A stretch of 64,000 nucleotides of DNA from Acanthochromis polyacanthus (GCF_021347895.1 NC_067123.1:1-64000); one strand, 5' to 3'; positions 19,841 through 32,238 are shown, counted from the stretch's first letter. Made by a program: numbers and translations. The notes: generated by a model not told the origin, from the letters alone.

Positions 19841-20034
19841 TTAACCCTCCTGTTGTCCTCATTTACAGGCACCAAAAAATATTGTTTCCTTCTCTAAAAA
19901 AAAATCCAAAAATTCAGCAAAAAAATTCCCCAAATTTCTGAAAATTTGCAAAATCTTCAGGAAGAAAATTCCATTATTCCTTAAAAGTGTCCTTTAAAAG
20001 TTTATTTTTAAAACTAAATCCCCACATTTGTGGG
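19841..20034 (+). mobile_element. piggyBac-like element end in right arm (partial)
   Basis: TTAA (19841-19844) followed by CCCTCCTGTTGTCCTC, mirror image of the left-arm copy. It continues to the gap at 20035, so its far end is unknown. The family assignment rests only on the TTAA-CCC terminus. Confidence 0.45.
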
Positions 20035-20134
20035 NNNNNNNNNNNNNNNNNNNNNNNNNNNNNNNNNNNNNNNNNNNNNNNNNNNNNNNNNNNNNNNNNN
20101 NNNNNNNNNNNNNNNNNNNNNNNNNNNNNNNNNN
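20035..20134. other. Assembly gap (100 N)
   Basis: Exactly 100 N, a placeholder length. It separates the inverted-repeat contig from the zinc-finger contig. Confidence 0.99.
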
Positions 20135-21564
20135 AGCTGATCACTGTTTGGTTTTGGTTCACTGTGGTCACTTTCCTCATCAGCAGGAGTCACCTCAAAG
20201 GTATCAGTCTCCTGTTTCAATCCAATTAACTCTTCTCCTGACTGGAGCAGAGTTCATCCTGTTCCACTTTAATTTGTGTAACCCTGGGTCTAATTGGTCC
20301 AGACTGGTGCCACAATTCTTCCTGTTCCATTTTAATTTGAGAAATCTCTGGTTTGATTGGTTCCTGACTGGTGCAGAGTTCCTCCTGCTGATCTTTAAAT
20401 TCCGTGGAGGCTCTGGGTCCTCATGGTCCACCATGGAGTTTCTCTCCTGGTCATGGGGCTGATGGTCAACAACAGTCTTCTCATTCTCACAGACATAAGA
20501 CTGTGGGAGCTCTGGAGGGAAAAAGAGACAAAAGATATAATGGTTACTACTGTGATGATGAGAGAACACACATCTGTCACTTTGTCCAGGACTGGCTGTC
20601 TCCAACAACAAATCAGCTCAACAGTTTGAATGTTTGATGCAAAAAGAATATGATGGTTTATAATAGAAGTCTTTGAGCCATGAAACAGCAGCAGGAATGA
20701 TACAAGCATCTCAAATGACTGAACGTTTCTATGAACACGTTGTTCCACAGTGGATACAGGATCACAAAGTTCTAATGGTAAACACCACTGGGTACTTTTC
20801 TACACACCACACAGACAGGTTTGATGGGGATCCATTAAAATCTGTCTGAGTAAAGCTGCTGTCCCTCTTCAGCCTTCAAACCTGTCAGGACATTTGGATT
20901 TTAATGTTATTCTTATTTTACTGCTGGTTACTGTACTGTTGATTTGACTCATCAGTGAAACCCAACATGTTAATAGTGGAATGCAGTTGAACACATTACT
21001 TCTATACTCTCTAACTCTGTACGTGCGCTTTCTTTAGATCATGAATGATCTCTATACATGGAATTATGTCTCTGGACTGAAATGATGGAATGACTGAGTC
21101 CTCTGTCAGAGTTTTATTATTAAACTGTTTGATAACACAATGCAGTTGCTGTCAGTGTGGAGTAGTTCAGATAAACACTTCCAGCACCTCTGAACAGGAA
21201 ACTTTGGTTCTTGCTTCCAGGGTCAATCAACACAACGATCACGTTTTTAAAACTCCACACAGCATCAACTAACAGACTCCATATTATGAGCCCATTCTCT
21301 CTTCCTCACAGTGTGTCTCAGTTCATCTGAACACTTCATGATGTTCTACATGCTAGAAGTGGAATTCTTCACCATCAAAACACATACACACCTATGGGCT
21401 GTAAGGGGATGTGTGGTTTCCAGATGACATCCAGCAGTCTGCGCTGACGATCGATCTCCTCCTGGTACTGGACGATGGTTTTTTCAAACTCTGAGAATAT
21501 TTCTCCAGCAGCAGCAGCTAGTCTGTCGCTGATCAACTCTCTCAGATACTCAACTGAACACATC
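20135..21564 (-). pseudogene. C2H2 zinc-finger gene, N-terminal exons, frameshifted
   Basis: Minus strand. Exon 1 (21564 to 21392, starting MCSVEYLRELISDRLAAAA and continuing EEIDRQRRLLDVIWKPHIPL) and exon 2 (from about 20512 to the gap, starting ELPQSYVCENEKTVVDHQPH) match the N-terminal module that precedes finger arrays in fish C2H2 genes. An acidic tail, KQETDTFEVTP then EESDHSEPKPNSDQ, also fits. Exon 2 needs three different frames: the first up to EDPEPP (about 20400), the second for the repeated QIKMEQEEL-type segments, the third from about 20220. At least two indels therefore break it, unless these are sequencing errors. The finger exon would lie at the gap or beyond. An upstream ATG at 21596 is also in frame. 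Confidence 0.75.
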
Positions 21565-21596
21565 GTTACTTTATCGCTCTGATATTTCTCATTCAT

Positions 21597-22704
21597 ACTA
21601 TAATACAGCCGTTTTATAGCTCAGTCCACACAGTAGTGAAGCTAACTCTGCTCATGCTTCTTTGTTTACATCCGCCGGGTGTCACACTGTGAAGTTCCGG
21701 CAGAAACACTGAGTTACTTTCTTCTTCCTCATTGAATTAGGCAGACGAGACGCATCACTGGCGTATTGCTGCCACCTACTGGATGTTACTCATAGTCCTT
21801 AGAGAATCCTCGATATTTTCTTATGCAGTCCTGTGGTCATGAGAAAGTTGAGTCTCTTCTTGCACCACTGAAGTGCCTTCTTACTTTTCCATCTTACCTT
21901 GAACAGTAAAATTAGTCCCCCTCTTCTTTGTTTCTTAAAAAGTCAAAGCATTTATCCCTCAGACTGACTTTAAAAGCACGTGTTGGAGAGATTGATAGAG
22001 CTGGAATGAAAATGTCTTTGGGGAATCAGCGGCTCCAGATTGACTACAACCCACTTTTGATCCGTTTTTCTGGGCTGATATTAGAGATTGACTGTTTGAA
22101 GCATTCAAAGAAGCTTCAATCAGGGAGTCCAACTCAAAGGAGAAGCATTTTCGCACAGCTCCTACACTCAGCTGGGGCGGAACAAATCTGCGGCTGCAGG
22201 TTTTGGCACCGGGCGGCAAAAAAGGGGACACACCGCAGCACGAGGAGGAACTGAGAATGAAAGACCGCGTTCAAACAAAGTGGCCGCGGAGTTTCTGTTG
22301 GGAAAGCATCAAGATCTGCGGCAAAACTGTGCAGGATTCCGTTACTTGCATTATTTTTTACTTTTAGACAATGAGCTGTTTCATTTTGATCAAAAAATAA
22401 ACATCAATAAAATAGAACATATCTTGCTTGCAAAATTTTATACCGGAACGTTCGTCAGTCGCTCACGTCGACGTCATAGCAATGCATTCATTGGTCGTTA
22501 GAGCGTTTGTATATATCTATGGTTCGAGAGCTGAAATCCTCCGCGTGCGCACTGAGCACATAGCTGACTTAGCTGCTGCAATGCTAACTTGACATGCTCT
22601 CCCTGGATGATGCCACTTCTACTCAGTATTCTGAGAGCGACCGCGGCCTGCGGGATCGCGGATTGGCGCTCATCTGTCCGCAGATTGCTCTCCCACAACC
22701 TATA
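21597..22704. other. Upstream region of the minus-strand zinc-finger gene
   Basis: Presumed promoter side of the zinc-finger gene (about 21600-21720, ttccggcagaaacactgag). The rest has open frames without recognisable domains (for example 21928-22254) and is not assigned. Confidence 0.4.
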
Positions 22705-22890
22705 CGTGGATCCAAACTTTAAGCCGTATCACTGCCGAAGTCTAATCACTTGGTCCTTGTGTCATTTCTGAGCGACCCTGAAAACTTCATTCAAATCCCC
22801 GAGTCCGTTTTGAGTGATGTGGGTAACAAGGAAATGATTCACACACGCTGATCGTCACATAACTCCGCCGTGGCTCTCAGCGGCGAGACC
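22705..22890 (-). repeat. Dispersed repeat 'A', copy 3 (reverse)
   Basis: Reverse orientation: cgtggatccaaactttaagc, ttggtccttgtgtcatttct, ctgatcgtcacataactccg. It matches the middle and start of the copy at 51113. Confidence 0.65.
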
Positions 22891-23587
22891 GAGACGCCCC
22901 GTCTGCCCCAGTTGTCCAACCACAAAGCGTGTTGCCCGTGGTAGGGTCCCGCTCAGGTGGTGGTCGACCCTCCGGACGACATGGACATTTCTCTCCACTC
23001 TTTGGTGGAATAATTAATCTAATTTACCTCATTCTTTCAGGGCTCTAATGGATCTGGATGCAACAGTTTCCATCATGGTGATTTGTCTGGTCTGTTGTCC
23101 GCTCATTTCAGCCGTTCTAATATGTTTCGTGATTTATTTATTTTTTTAAAAGTGAAATCGATGATTTTTTTTCTTTTTTTGTATTCCACCACAATATTGC
23201 ACGGTTGTAAAACAGTTTAGCTCCGCTTTGGTGAAGAACATCAGTGAATTAATTGTTTATCACGGTCTTCAGCAGTAATTTTTATTGGTAAATGAGAGAC
23301 ATTAGTATCGCACGTCTGCATCTTCAAACCATAAACAGGAAGTGAATTCGGTGACATACGTGCATTACGTTTGCGCTGGGAACTGCTATGATTGGTGGAA
23401 CTCACGGGAGGCGGGCCAAAATTGCGGGAAAGTTGCGGTGATTGGACAAAATTGCAATGGCTGAACAAATCACAAAATGAAATTCTCTGAGGAGAAGATA
23501 CAAAGAGAAGGAGGAATTGGTGCAAATGGACAAAACTAACGAGGACAAGGCTGTGCAGCTGACGCACTTGCCGTAAGATTTTTATTT

Positions 23588-23620
<33 letters not shown>

Positions 23621-25188
23621 ATTTTATGAAAGGTTAAGGCACTTGGCACAAGATTTTTTTTATTTTGTCACCCTGCTCTCTTTTTGATTAAGTGTTTTGT
23701 GAAAATTTGCGTGCAGATTTGTTGGTCATTTAAACCTAGTTGGTTGTTCAATCCTTGTCTCAATTTGTTTTTACTGGTTTGTGTGGTTGTTAAACATGTT
23801 CTTAATGGGCTAGTGGAGTCTTCCATGGGGACAGGAAATAAATGTGCAATATTTTGTCTGAATCTCTTCTTTTATAGTATTAGTAGCTGTTGCCTAATGG
23901 TTGGGAGTCAATCTTGAGAAGGTTGTAAGTTTAAATCCAATACCATTCCATCACTCAAGTGCCTCTGAAGCAAAGCACCCCACCTCATATTGCACCAGTG
24001 ACTGTAACTAATACCCTGTAGCTAAATAACTAGGTCTCCTTGGAGAGTGGTAAGTATGATGTAAGTGTTGTATGTCAAAATCTGCGTGCATATCAAAAAA
24101 GGTTTCTGATTAATACTTGGAACTCGGTGTCTTGATGGTTGTAAAAAAAATCTGAAGGTAGTAAAAAAAAAAGGTATTAAATGGTAGTAAATTTAACTTC
24201 AAGATTGGTGTATAAACCCTGTAAAAAAAATTTGGTAAAAATGCTCAGAGTAATTTGTTAAACTGTGATTCAAAATCAACTCTTTAAAATGCAGATAAAT
24301 TCATGTGTGGTATAGTATTGGGTTGAATATTGCTCATGCCATGATTTGTTGCTTCAGTTTATGTGGTGTTGAGGTTGACAAACATAAACTGAGTGGAGTA
24401 GCATTTGCCAATGTGGTGAAAATGTCCATGAGGAATGGTTGTTACTATTTGCTGAATGCAGAAATGCGAACATTGTCCTTTTGTGTTCTGTTTAAAGGTT
24501 TTTCACCTTAATCTATCAACTAAACGTATGGACTTATGGAAGTTGCCACCTCTGTATCTCATGAATTTGCGACCACTGCAAAATAAAAGAGGGAAAAGAA
24601 AGAAAGCAACTGTCTGATTGATGAGTGGAGTCCTGCTCAAACCCTGGGTAGATGAAACATCCTTTTTCAAGTGGGGAAACTGCAGAAACTGTGAGAAAAA
24701 TCATCAATGAGAATCACCTGTCATTGAAAGTGGGAGGACACTTGACACTATGGGAGAGTGCAAAGAACAGAGAGTGAGAGCTGCCTTTAAACAGAACACT
24801 GAGCAGTAAAATACATTCACTAACTTACAGCATGAACAGTTTTCTACCAGCAGTCCTGTCTTGAATCACCTGCAGTAGCATCTTTATGTTCTCTTTATTC
24901 TCTTTTTCCATGTCTGTTTTCTGTCTATGTTCCTTATTTTTAACAGTTTAAGTTCATTTGTATCAGTTTTAGGTGAAACTGAAAAGAGCTAAAAGTGAAC
25001 TATTGAGTTGAAATGTGTCCTCTGTGTTGGCTGATGAACATATGGGACACTCTGACACTTGTGTATAGAGTGGTATCCTAATGAAGATGTGTTTGATGTG
25101 ACAGGTGATTGGCAGGAGGAGGAGAGTCTGACGGAGGAGCAGAGGAATGTTGGCAGCCATTTAGTCTGAGCTCAACAACGGAGGAAAC
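22891..25188. other. Intergenic stretch between the two zinc-finger genes
   Basis: No gene recognised. It contains a CT-rich microsatellite (about 23590-23623) and a degenerate tRNA-type SINE (below). The final 100 bases before 25189 (ggaggaggagagtctgacgg) are the likely 5' untranslated region of the plus-strand zinc-finger gene. Confidence 0.4.
23878..24110 (+). mobile_element. Degenerate tRNA-derived SINE
   Basis: An A-box-like gttgcctaatggttgggag and a B-box-like aggttgtaagtttaaatcc (degenerate form of GGTTCGANTCC) are spaced as in tRNA-derived fish SINEs. They are followed by the SINE body words aagtgcctctgaagcaaagc and caccagtgactgtaac. Strongly mutated. Confidence 0.5.
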
Positions 25189-28100
25189 ATGGATTCTTCA
25201 CAAAAAGTGAGAAACATACCACTGTAACATTATTATCATTCATTTGTTCTTTAAAATGTGTAAAGTTGCTCCAGTTGGTTAGATGGGCCGACCAAAGCCA
25301 GGTGACGATGGCTGGAGAGATGTAGCTCTGCAGAAGCAGCTGTACTGAGGATATAATGGTGGACTGCTTGGAAGCTGCTTGTTTTTTGTTTGAGGCTGAA
25401 CTAGCTGCTGATCATACTTTCTGAAAATGTCTTACATGGTGATGAAGATAAGTAACAGAAGAAAAGTCTTGTTTTTCAAGCAAGTTGTTCAGGAAGGTAA
25501 AGAGCAGCATTTTCTTTGGTAGAGAATAATACTTTTGAGCATTGTGAGTTTACCAGCCTTTTCCTTCTCAAGAAATTCAGACAGTTGAACCCAGAAGTTT
25601 ACTTACACTGTATAAACGACACATAACCCTTTTTTAATTGACACGATCTGACATTAAATCTGGTAATGCTTCTCCTGTTTTATGTCGTTTAAGATGACCA
25701 AAATTATCTTTAAATGCCAGAATAACGAAAGAGAGATTTTTTTTGAGAGAATTTTTATGACTTTCTTCACAATCAGAAGTTTGCATCCACTAAGATTGCT
25801 ATTCCTTCAAGATGATGTCCTGACTTTGAAAGCTTTTGATAGATTAAGATGTATTTTCAGGCACACCTCAAACACACTGCTTCCTTGTGTGACGACATTA
25901 GAAAATCTAAAGAAATCAGCCAAGACATCAGGAAGACATTTGTGGGCCTCCACTGGTGTGGTTCATCCTTGGGTGCAATTTCCAGATTGCTGTGGTTTGA
26001 CGTTTATCTGTCCAAATAATTACATGCACAGATCAACACCATGGGAATGTCAAGCCATCCTACTGCTCAAGATGGAGATTGGTTAAGGTTAGGATTGTTT
26101 TGGAGGGAAATGTGCTCATCAGCCCCGAAACAAAAGCAAACGACCTTGTGAAGATGCTGGCTGAGGATGGCCTGAGTACACCATCCCAACTGTGAAGCAT
26201 GGGGGTGGCAGCACCATGTTGTGGGAGTGTTTTTGCTGCAGGAGGGACTGGTGCACTTCACAAAATAGATGGCATCAAGAGGATAGAACATTATGTGGAA
26301 ATATTGAAGCAACATCAGCCAGCAAATGAAAGCTTGGGCTCAAGTGGGTCTTCCAAATGGACAAGGACAGCGCTGGTGCAAATCTGAAACTGTGCACTAC
26401 TGACTTAGAACTGCTTTCTGCTTCACTGTGCCCTCCATATCTGCCTCAGAAATTTCCTCAGATATTTGTGAAACTTGTCGATATCATCCAAAGGCCAGTG
26501 AAATAAATACCTGTGGGCTTATCCATCAGGTCATCCAGAGACCACTGCACACTAAAACACACACTGAGAGACTTCCATCAGTAAATAACATGTCCCACTA
26601 GATGTGACAAACTCTTTGATCTGTTACAGCAATGTGAAAGGTGCTTCTGCTCTGGGTTCCTCTGACCACAACTGCATCCTCCTTATCCCTGTCTACCACT
26701 GTACTGAAGCAAGGCAAAGTGCAGAACATCAGAGTGAAAGTTTGTCACACTCTGCAGGGATGTCTGGAGGTTACTGACTGGGACGTGTTTAAGGAGTCCT
26801 CAGCTGATATTGATGAACCGACTGATGTTGTGAGCAGCTGGGTCACAGACTGTGAAACCAGTGTTATTCCTGAAAAAACTGTTAAACTATATCCAAACAC
26901 TAAGCCATGGCTTTCTAAGAAGCTTAAAGACCTACTGTACAGAAGGAAAACAGTCTTCAGAGAAGGAAATACACTAAATCTGTATAACCGACAGAAGGAA
27001 ATAAAGTAGGAGATCAGGACCCACAAAAGACAATACAAAGATAAAGTTGAGTCTCAGCTCAAAATGAACAACCTCAGTTCAGTCTGGGACGGCATGAATC
27101 TGATCACTGGAACTAATTAATGCGTCAATGAGAGAGTTCAGCTCACTGGTTATAATTGTGATTTAGAGCTGGCTCAAAGTCTAAACAGTTTTTATGTCAG
27201 GTTTGACTCCCATGATTTTAGGGCTAAACATGCTGAGACTAAAAACTGTCTCATGTCAGCCTCTCCACAGAATCCCTTTCTTGATGTGGGCAATGTAATC
27301 TGGTGTCTCAAACAGTGCAGACCAAAGAAAAGTCCTCTACCTGATTACATCGGTGGCCGTTTATTGAAAACTTTTACCACGTCTGACTAAATGCCCAAGA
27401 TTGCTGCCGATGTCCCTGTCTATCTTATGTTTTGTTTGATTTTTCTTTAAATGGCTTTTATTTTGCTTGTAATTGTTTTAATGTGTTTTTTTACATTTTA
27501 AAAACATTTCCTTTAATCGTTGCTATTCCTTTAACTGTTTTGTTGCTTTTGTTGTTTGATGGTGAACGCTTGTGTAACTGCTGCACAACAAATTGCCCGG
27601 GTCGTTGGGGTCAAATCCAAATTTCAGTGGCAGAATTACAGATCTTTTCTGGACTGGTATCAACATCTGGTCCCCTAGGAGAAACTAGAAAGTGTTGGTG
27701 GTGTGAATTGACCCTGCTGCCATTAAGACCTAAATCTGGACATTGATGTTGTTGAAGGTGAAAACTATCGGCCTCTGTAAATAGTTTTGTTGACATTGTG
27801 AGTGTGCTGTTGACACATTTCTAGGTTTCTAATGACAAAGCTGCTAGCATGTCTGCAGATTCTTGATCTTGTTTCAGCCTCATGTCCAACTACATGGAAT
27901 TGAGACTTTTAGGATAAATTTTTTCATGATTGCTCTTCCAACACTGCCTCTGTTTTTATCTTTGTCTTTTGCTACAGAAATGTAAACACAGCAATGGAGT
28001 GAGATGTCGGACCTCTGAGGAGGATAAGGATGGTTCAGCAACAACAGCAAAAAGAGATGAATCACTCAGTTGTGAGCAATGTGGCAAGACTTTTATCACA

Positions 28101-29877
28101 GCAACAAAGCTCAGAATTCACAAACGTATTCACACTGTGGAGAAACCATTCAGCTGTGATCAGTGTGGAAAAGCTTTTACTCTGAAGTGTAATCTAGCAA
28201 CACATCAACTCATTCACAGTGGAGGTAAACCATTCAGCTGTGATCAGTGTGGAAAGGCTTTTACTCAGAAGTGGAGCTTAAAAAGACATCAACTCATTCA
28301 CAGTGGAGTTAAAACATTCAGCTGTGATCAGTGTGGAAAGGCTTTTAATCAGAAGAGTCATCTGGCAAATCATCAACTCATTCACAGTGGAGTGAAATTG
28401 TTCAGCTGTGATCAGTGTGAGAAGTCTTTTACACACAAGCGTGCGTTAAAAAGACATCAACTAATGCACAGTGAAGTTAAACCATTCAGCTGTGATCAAT
28501 GTGGAAAGGCTTTTACTCTGAAGAGTCAGTTAAAAAGTCATCAACTCATGCACAGTGAAGTTAAACCATTCAGCTGTGATCAATGTGGAAAGGCTTTTAC
28601 TCTGAAGAGTCAGTTAAAAAGTCATCAACTCATGCACAGTGGAGTTAAACCATTCAGCTGTGATCAATGTGGAAAGGCTTTTACTCTGAAGAGTCAGTTA
28701 AAAAGTCATCAACTTATGCACAGTGGAGTTAAACCATTCAGCTGTGATCACTGTGGAAAGGCTTTTACTCTGAAGAGTCAGTTAAAAAGTCATCAACTCA
28801 TTCACAGTGGAGTTAAACCATTCAACTGTGATCAGTGTGTGAAAACCTTTACCCAACATGAACAGTTGTTGATCCATCAATGCCCCCATTCTGGTAGAAA
28901 GCGGTACCACTGTGACTCCTGTGAAAAAACTTTCAAGCACCAACAGAGCTTAAAATGTCACCAACGCATCCACACTGGCCATGATGTGTGGATATGTGAT
29001 CACTGTGGCAAACTATTTGTAATGTACTCACAGTTAAAAGCTCATGAAGTGACCCACACTGGGGTTAAACCATACATTTGTGACCAGTGTGGGAAACGCT
29101 ACAGCTCCAATGCAAAACTCAAAATTCACCAACGTGTCCACACTGGGGAGAGACCATACAGATGTGATGAGTGTAAGAAGACTTTTACAACTTTGGGTTC
29201 CCTGAAACGACACCAGCAGATCCACACCAGAAAGAAAGCATTCAATCAGTGTCACAGTGAGGTATGTAAAGACTGGTCTCAGTCACAGTGTACACACAAT
29301 TGTGTATTGGATAATTTTGGATATTGCTGCAAAATTGTTTCAAAACTGTTTTGAACAACTGTGGTCAGTTGAATTCTGTTAACACATTATCAGCTATCGT
29401 TCAGTCTAACCTGTATTCATTTTGACACAGAAATCTGGTCCAGGTTAATCTGGGGATGTAGGTTAGATTAGGAATTCTGATGTAATCAGACAACTGAATG
29501 TTAAATTCCAACAGGTAAAAGTGTCTTCAGATGTCATTTGGGGTGCTCTCTATCTCAGGCAAGGCATCAGTTCTTCAATGCTGCAGGAAACACTGACGTT
29601 CTCTGTGTTTGTGTGTTTGTTTTCCAAGCAGAACAGAACAGATGGACAACACCCTCAGACTTGTCAGCACTCTTCCAATGGTGAACAGTGCTGCTTTGAC
29701 CAGTCTGGACCAACGTCCAACCAACAGGGAACCCTACAACGACACCAGCGTATGCACACTGGACACAGACTGAACCCCTGCCAAGAAGATTTCTCCATGC
29801 AGGGTTCAGTAAAAGTTCTTGAAGTCCTCCACAAACTTAAAGTCCTTGAGATCCGGCTTCACAGAATTCAGGTCTAA
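25189..29877 (+). CDS. C2H2 zinc-finger protein, 14 fingers
   Basis: Likely nuclear DNA-binding protein. Three exons: 25189-25206 (MDSSQK, donor GTGAGA), 27978-29261 (acceptor gctacag, donor GTATGT) and 29632-29877 (acceptor ccaagcag, stop TAA). They join in phase 0 to about 515 codons without a stop. Exon 2 encodes 14 C-x2-C-x12-H-x3-H fingers, about residues 30-430. Fingers 6-9 (28482-28817) are near-identical 84-bp tandem copies sharing the recognition helix TLKSQLKSH. Most central linkers read HSGVKPF rather than TGEKP. Exon 3 carries two decayed fingers: the first has Ser in place of the second zinc Cys (FDQSGPTS), the second lacks most ligands. Intron 1 holds a dead Tc1 and a dead LINE. 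There is no KRAB or SCAN domain, as usual in fish. Reading past the exon 2 donor would give an alternative end at 29354. Target unknown. Confidence 0.85.
25572..26385 (+). mobile_element. Dead Tc1-type DNA transposon in zinc-finger gene intron 1
   Basis: The left end reads cagttgaacccagaagttta, close to the Tc1/Sleeping-Beauty-type fish terminal repeat. Downstream, the broken transposase shows the words [31 protein letters not shown] and KW-FQMD of the DDE domain, scattered over frames (about 26190-26380). It ends abruptly before the last catalytic part, and no right terminal repeat is seen. Confidence 0.8.
26560..27390 (+). mobile_element. Rex1-like LINE remnant
   Basis: The longest frame is 26641-27009, with [29 protein letters not shown] and [21 protein letters not shown]. 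This is the linker between endonuclease and RT in Rex1/Babar-type fish LINEs. Similarity continues past a stop ([14 protein letters not shown], then [11 protein letters not shown]) to about 27390 before the RT catalytic motifs. Both ends are truncated. Confidence 0.7.
28482..28817 (+). repeat. Four tandem 84-bp zinc-finger units
   Basis: Units at 28482, 28566, 28650 and 28734, each one finger plus linker. They differ by only a few bases (GAAGTT versus GGAGTT in the linker; CAC versus CAA in unit 4). Confidence 0.92.
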
Positions 29878-32238
29878 TTTCTTGTTTAGTGTCTTCATTG
29901 CTTCGTTGCAAAATCCATTAAGAGGAAAGCTGTCGTTGACAGACGTGACTGGTAAATTAATGAAACCATTCAAAGTGGTTACTCAGTTAAATGCAGGGCT
30001 TAAAGTTTTCCGGCGCATGGAAATGTACCATTTAAAAAAATTCATCCATCTCCGTCCCGAAGGCTCCAAGCATGTGCGTCATTGTGCATTCAGTTGCTCC
30101 GCTTTAATCAATCAAACTCCAAATCCTACATTAAAAAATATACACCTTCTGTCCAGGCATGCGACTTTCTGATGGAACTTTTATCCAATCACAGTTTTCT
30201 AACTGCGAGTGCGCATCGACTGCTGGGTGCACGATGTGCTGCACCCTCTTGGTTCGGCATCGTCAGTGCTGCTGAGCCACTGATAAGAAATAACAGTATC
30301 CCACAAACAAAATCCAAATGTGCAATATTTGTTGGTGGTTTTTGTAATTATATTTAAAGGGAATTACTGGAAACACATTGATATATATTGCATATTATTT
30401 ATTTTATTTCTGCTTGGACTGTAGACCCATTCCACGTGTCCCAGCCCTGTGGCTGCCTGGTCTGTCCAGAGCGCACGGAGCTCCAATCTGTGAGTGGTGC
30501 GGTGAAGAATCGAGCAGCTGATCACTGGTCAATAGCGTTGGAGCTTGTGTTTAGCTCAAAGACGCAGATACTAAAGTTTGCTCAGACTTTGTGTGACAGA
30601 GGAGAGAGGATGTGTCTCTGCTGATTAACAAAGAGAGCAGCCGCTGCCGCGATCCCTGAGCCGCGGTGTGTTGACTCGCCCCATTGGCGTAAGTGCGTCA
30701 GTGGCGATGCGCGTGCATGTCCCACAGTCCCCATGGTTTCGCCACAAAATAAAAACAAACGGGCTTAGATATTGAATTTTAAAAAGTAACAAAAACAGAA
30801 GGTGTTGATTTTGTTTGATTTCTTAATCTTTCAACATTTTCTATGTGTTTTACAACAGCAAAAGGAAAAAAGGAAACATTTATTTAGTTTGCTGGATTTT
30901 ATTTTGAAAGGAAAAAAAATCAAAGATCAAGCCATACGGATTTGTCCCATTATTCTCCTCAGAACATCTGTTTAGTTAAATATGCACAAACTGAATGTAG
31001 CTTAGGTGATATTAACCTTTTTTATTTGAGGACATATAGGATGTTTGTAATCATGAGTTAAATAGCTCTCAGCAGATTTTGTGACCTTATGCATCTGAAT
31101 GATGTCTAGCCACAAACAAAAAATCTCCAATCTTAAGCAAATATTATTAGTCAGAACAGAACGAACGTATGGGTTGTGTGAAATGAATAATGGATAGATA
31201 GTTAAATAAGAATGTTCTTAGCCTGCTTTTCACCGTTTTTTCTTTCCAAAATATAGATAAAAAATAGAAACATTTAAATTGAAAGCCAACTGAACAAATT
31301 ATACAGTGAATACATTTTTTTCCCTTACCAAAAACAAACAAAATGTGTGTCAGTTCAAATTGAAAATCAAATGATTTAAACTAATCACACAGATTATTGA
31401 GGTGTATCAAATGAGCAGTTACTAACATGTATGTGTGGTTATGTGCTACAGAGGGCTTCTTAATCAGATCTTCTGACTCCAGAGGAAAAGGCCAGAGTAG
31501 AAGTTCTTCAGCATGAGCAGTCCATTGCTGCCAGGACCCAGATAAACCAGATCAGGAAGGCCCGGACTTCTTTGCTAGTTACAGAGTTTGAGAGAGTCAG
31601 CATCATGATCAGCTTATTCAGAGGTATCTTATATTGTGAGGCAATAACTAAAATTGCATTTAAGAGTTAATACTAGTACTTTTATTACCTGCTGAAATAC
31701 AAAGTTGGTATAGCAAGTGACATATGACAGTTTATTCTCTTGTAGTGTTCCAGAGAATATTAAATTTTTTCAAACAGTATTCTCCAAGCACTTATATTCT
31801 CTTGAGACTGACACTTGAGATAATGTTGTAAGTAAAAATTGTGCCTTATGAAGGAAAGCAGCATAGTTTTGTAGCAGTTTTGTTGTGGTTGGTGTTGTTT
31901 TGAGTTCTTGTTAAATCTACTGAAGAAAAATTATAAAATTATTAATAATGCATGTACTTGGTTTTCATGATTTTTCCCCTTTACACTAAAATAAATCTTT
32001 GCAATTATAGTGATGTGGTATTGAAACATTAACACAAAAAAAATCTGACTTTTGGCACTTTCTAAAATGCGTTAAGTTTTGGCCAAGTAAGGTTTTACAT
32101 TTGAGCAACAACAAAATAGTGGGATCATAATCGGCATCATTTCCACCAGATGACCTCATATTTGCTCTGAATTAATAGAATCTCATATATATTGTGTTTT
32201 AGTGAGTTTTAAAATACATTTAAATACGTTTATTGACA
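29878..32238. other. No recognisable gene
   Basis: AT-rich, with some CG-richer patches (30420-30730). The open frames (for example 30388-30624) show no family likeness. A conserved-looking stretch at 31450-31620 (ctgactccagaggaaaagg) is unassigned. Confidence 0.4.

Larger units (their letters stand above)
17437..20034. repeat. Right arm of the giant inverted repeat
   Basis: Reverse complement of the left arm. It ends on the inner side at 17437 (agattcattttta) and on the outer side at the assembly gap. It carries its own private insertion (18893-19135) that the left arm lacks, and lacks the L1-containing block and the SINE-like element of the left arm. Long AT-rich open frames on both arms (for example 321-515 minus and 19204-19692 plus) are mirror copies of the same sequence and show no protein family likeness. 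Confidence 0.9.

Noticed and set aside
25682..26086. 134-codon open frame
   Set aside because: It lies in the degraded Tc1 element and is not in the transposase frame throughout.
28482..28817. CRISPR-like array (regular 84-bp repeats)
   Set aside because: The repeats are coding zinc-finger units without spacers, in a eukaryotic gene.
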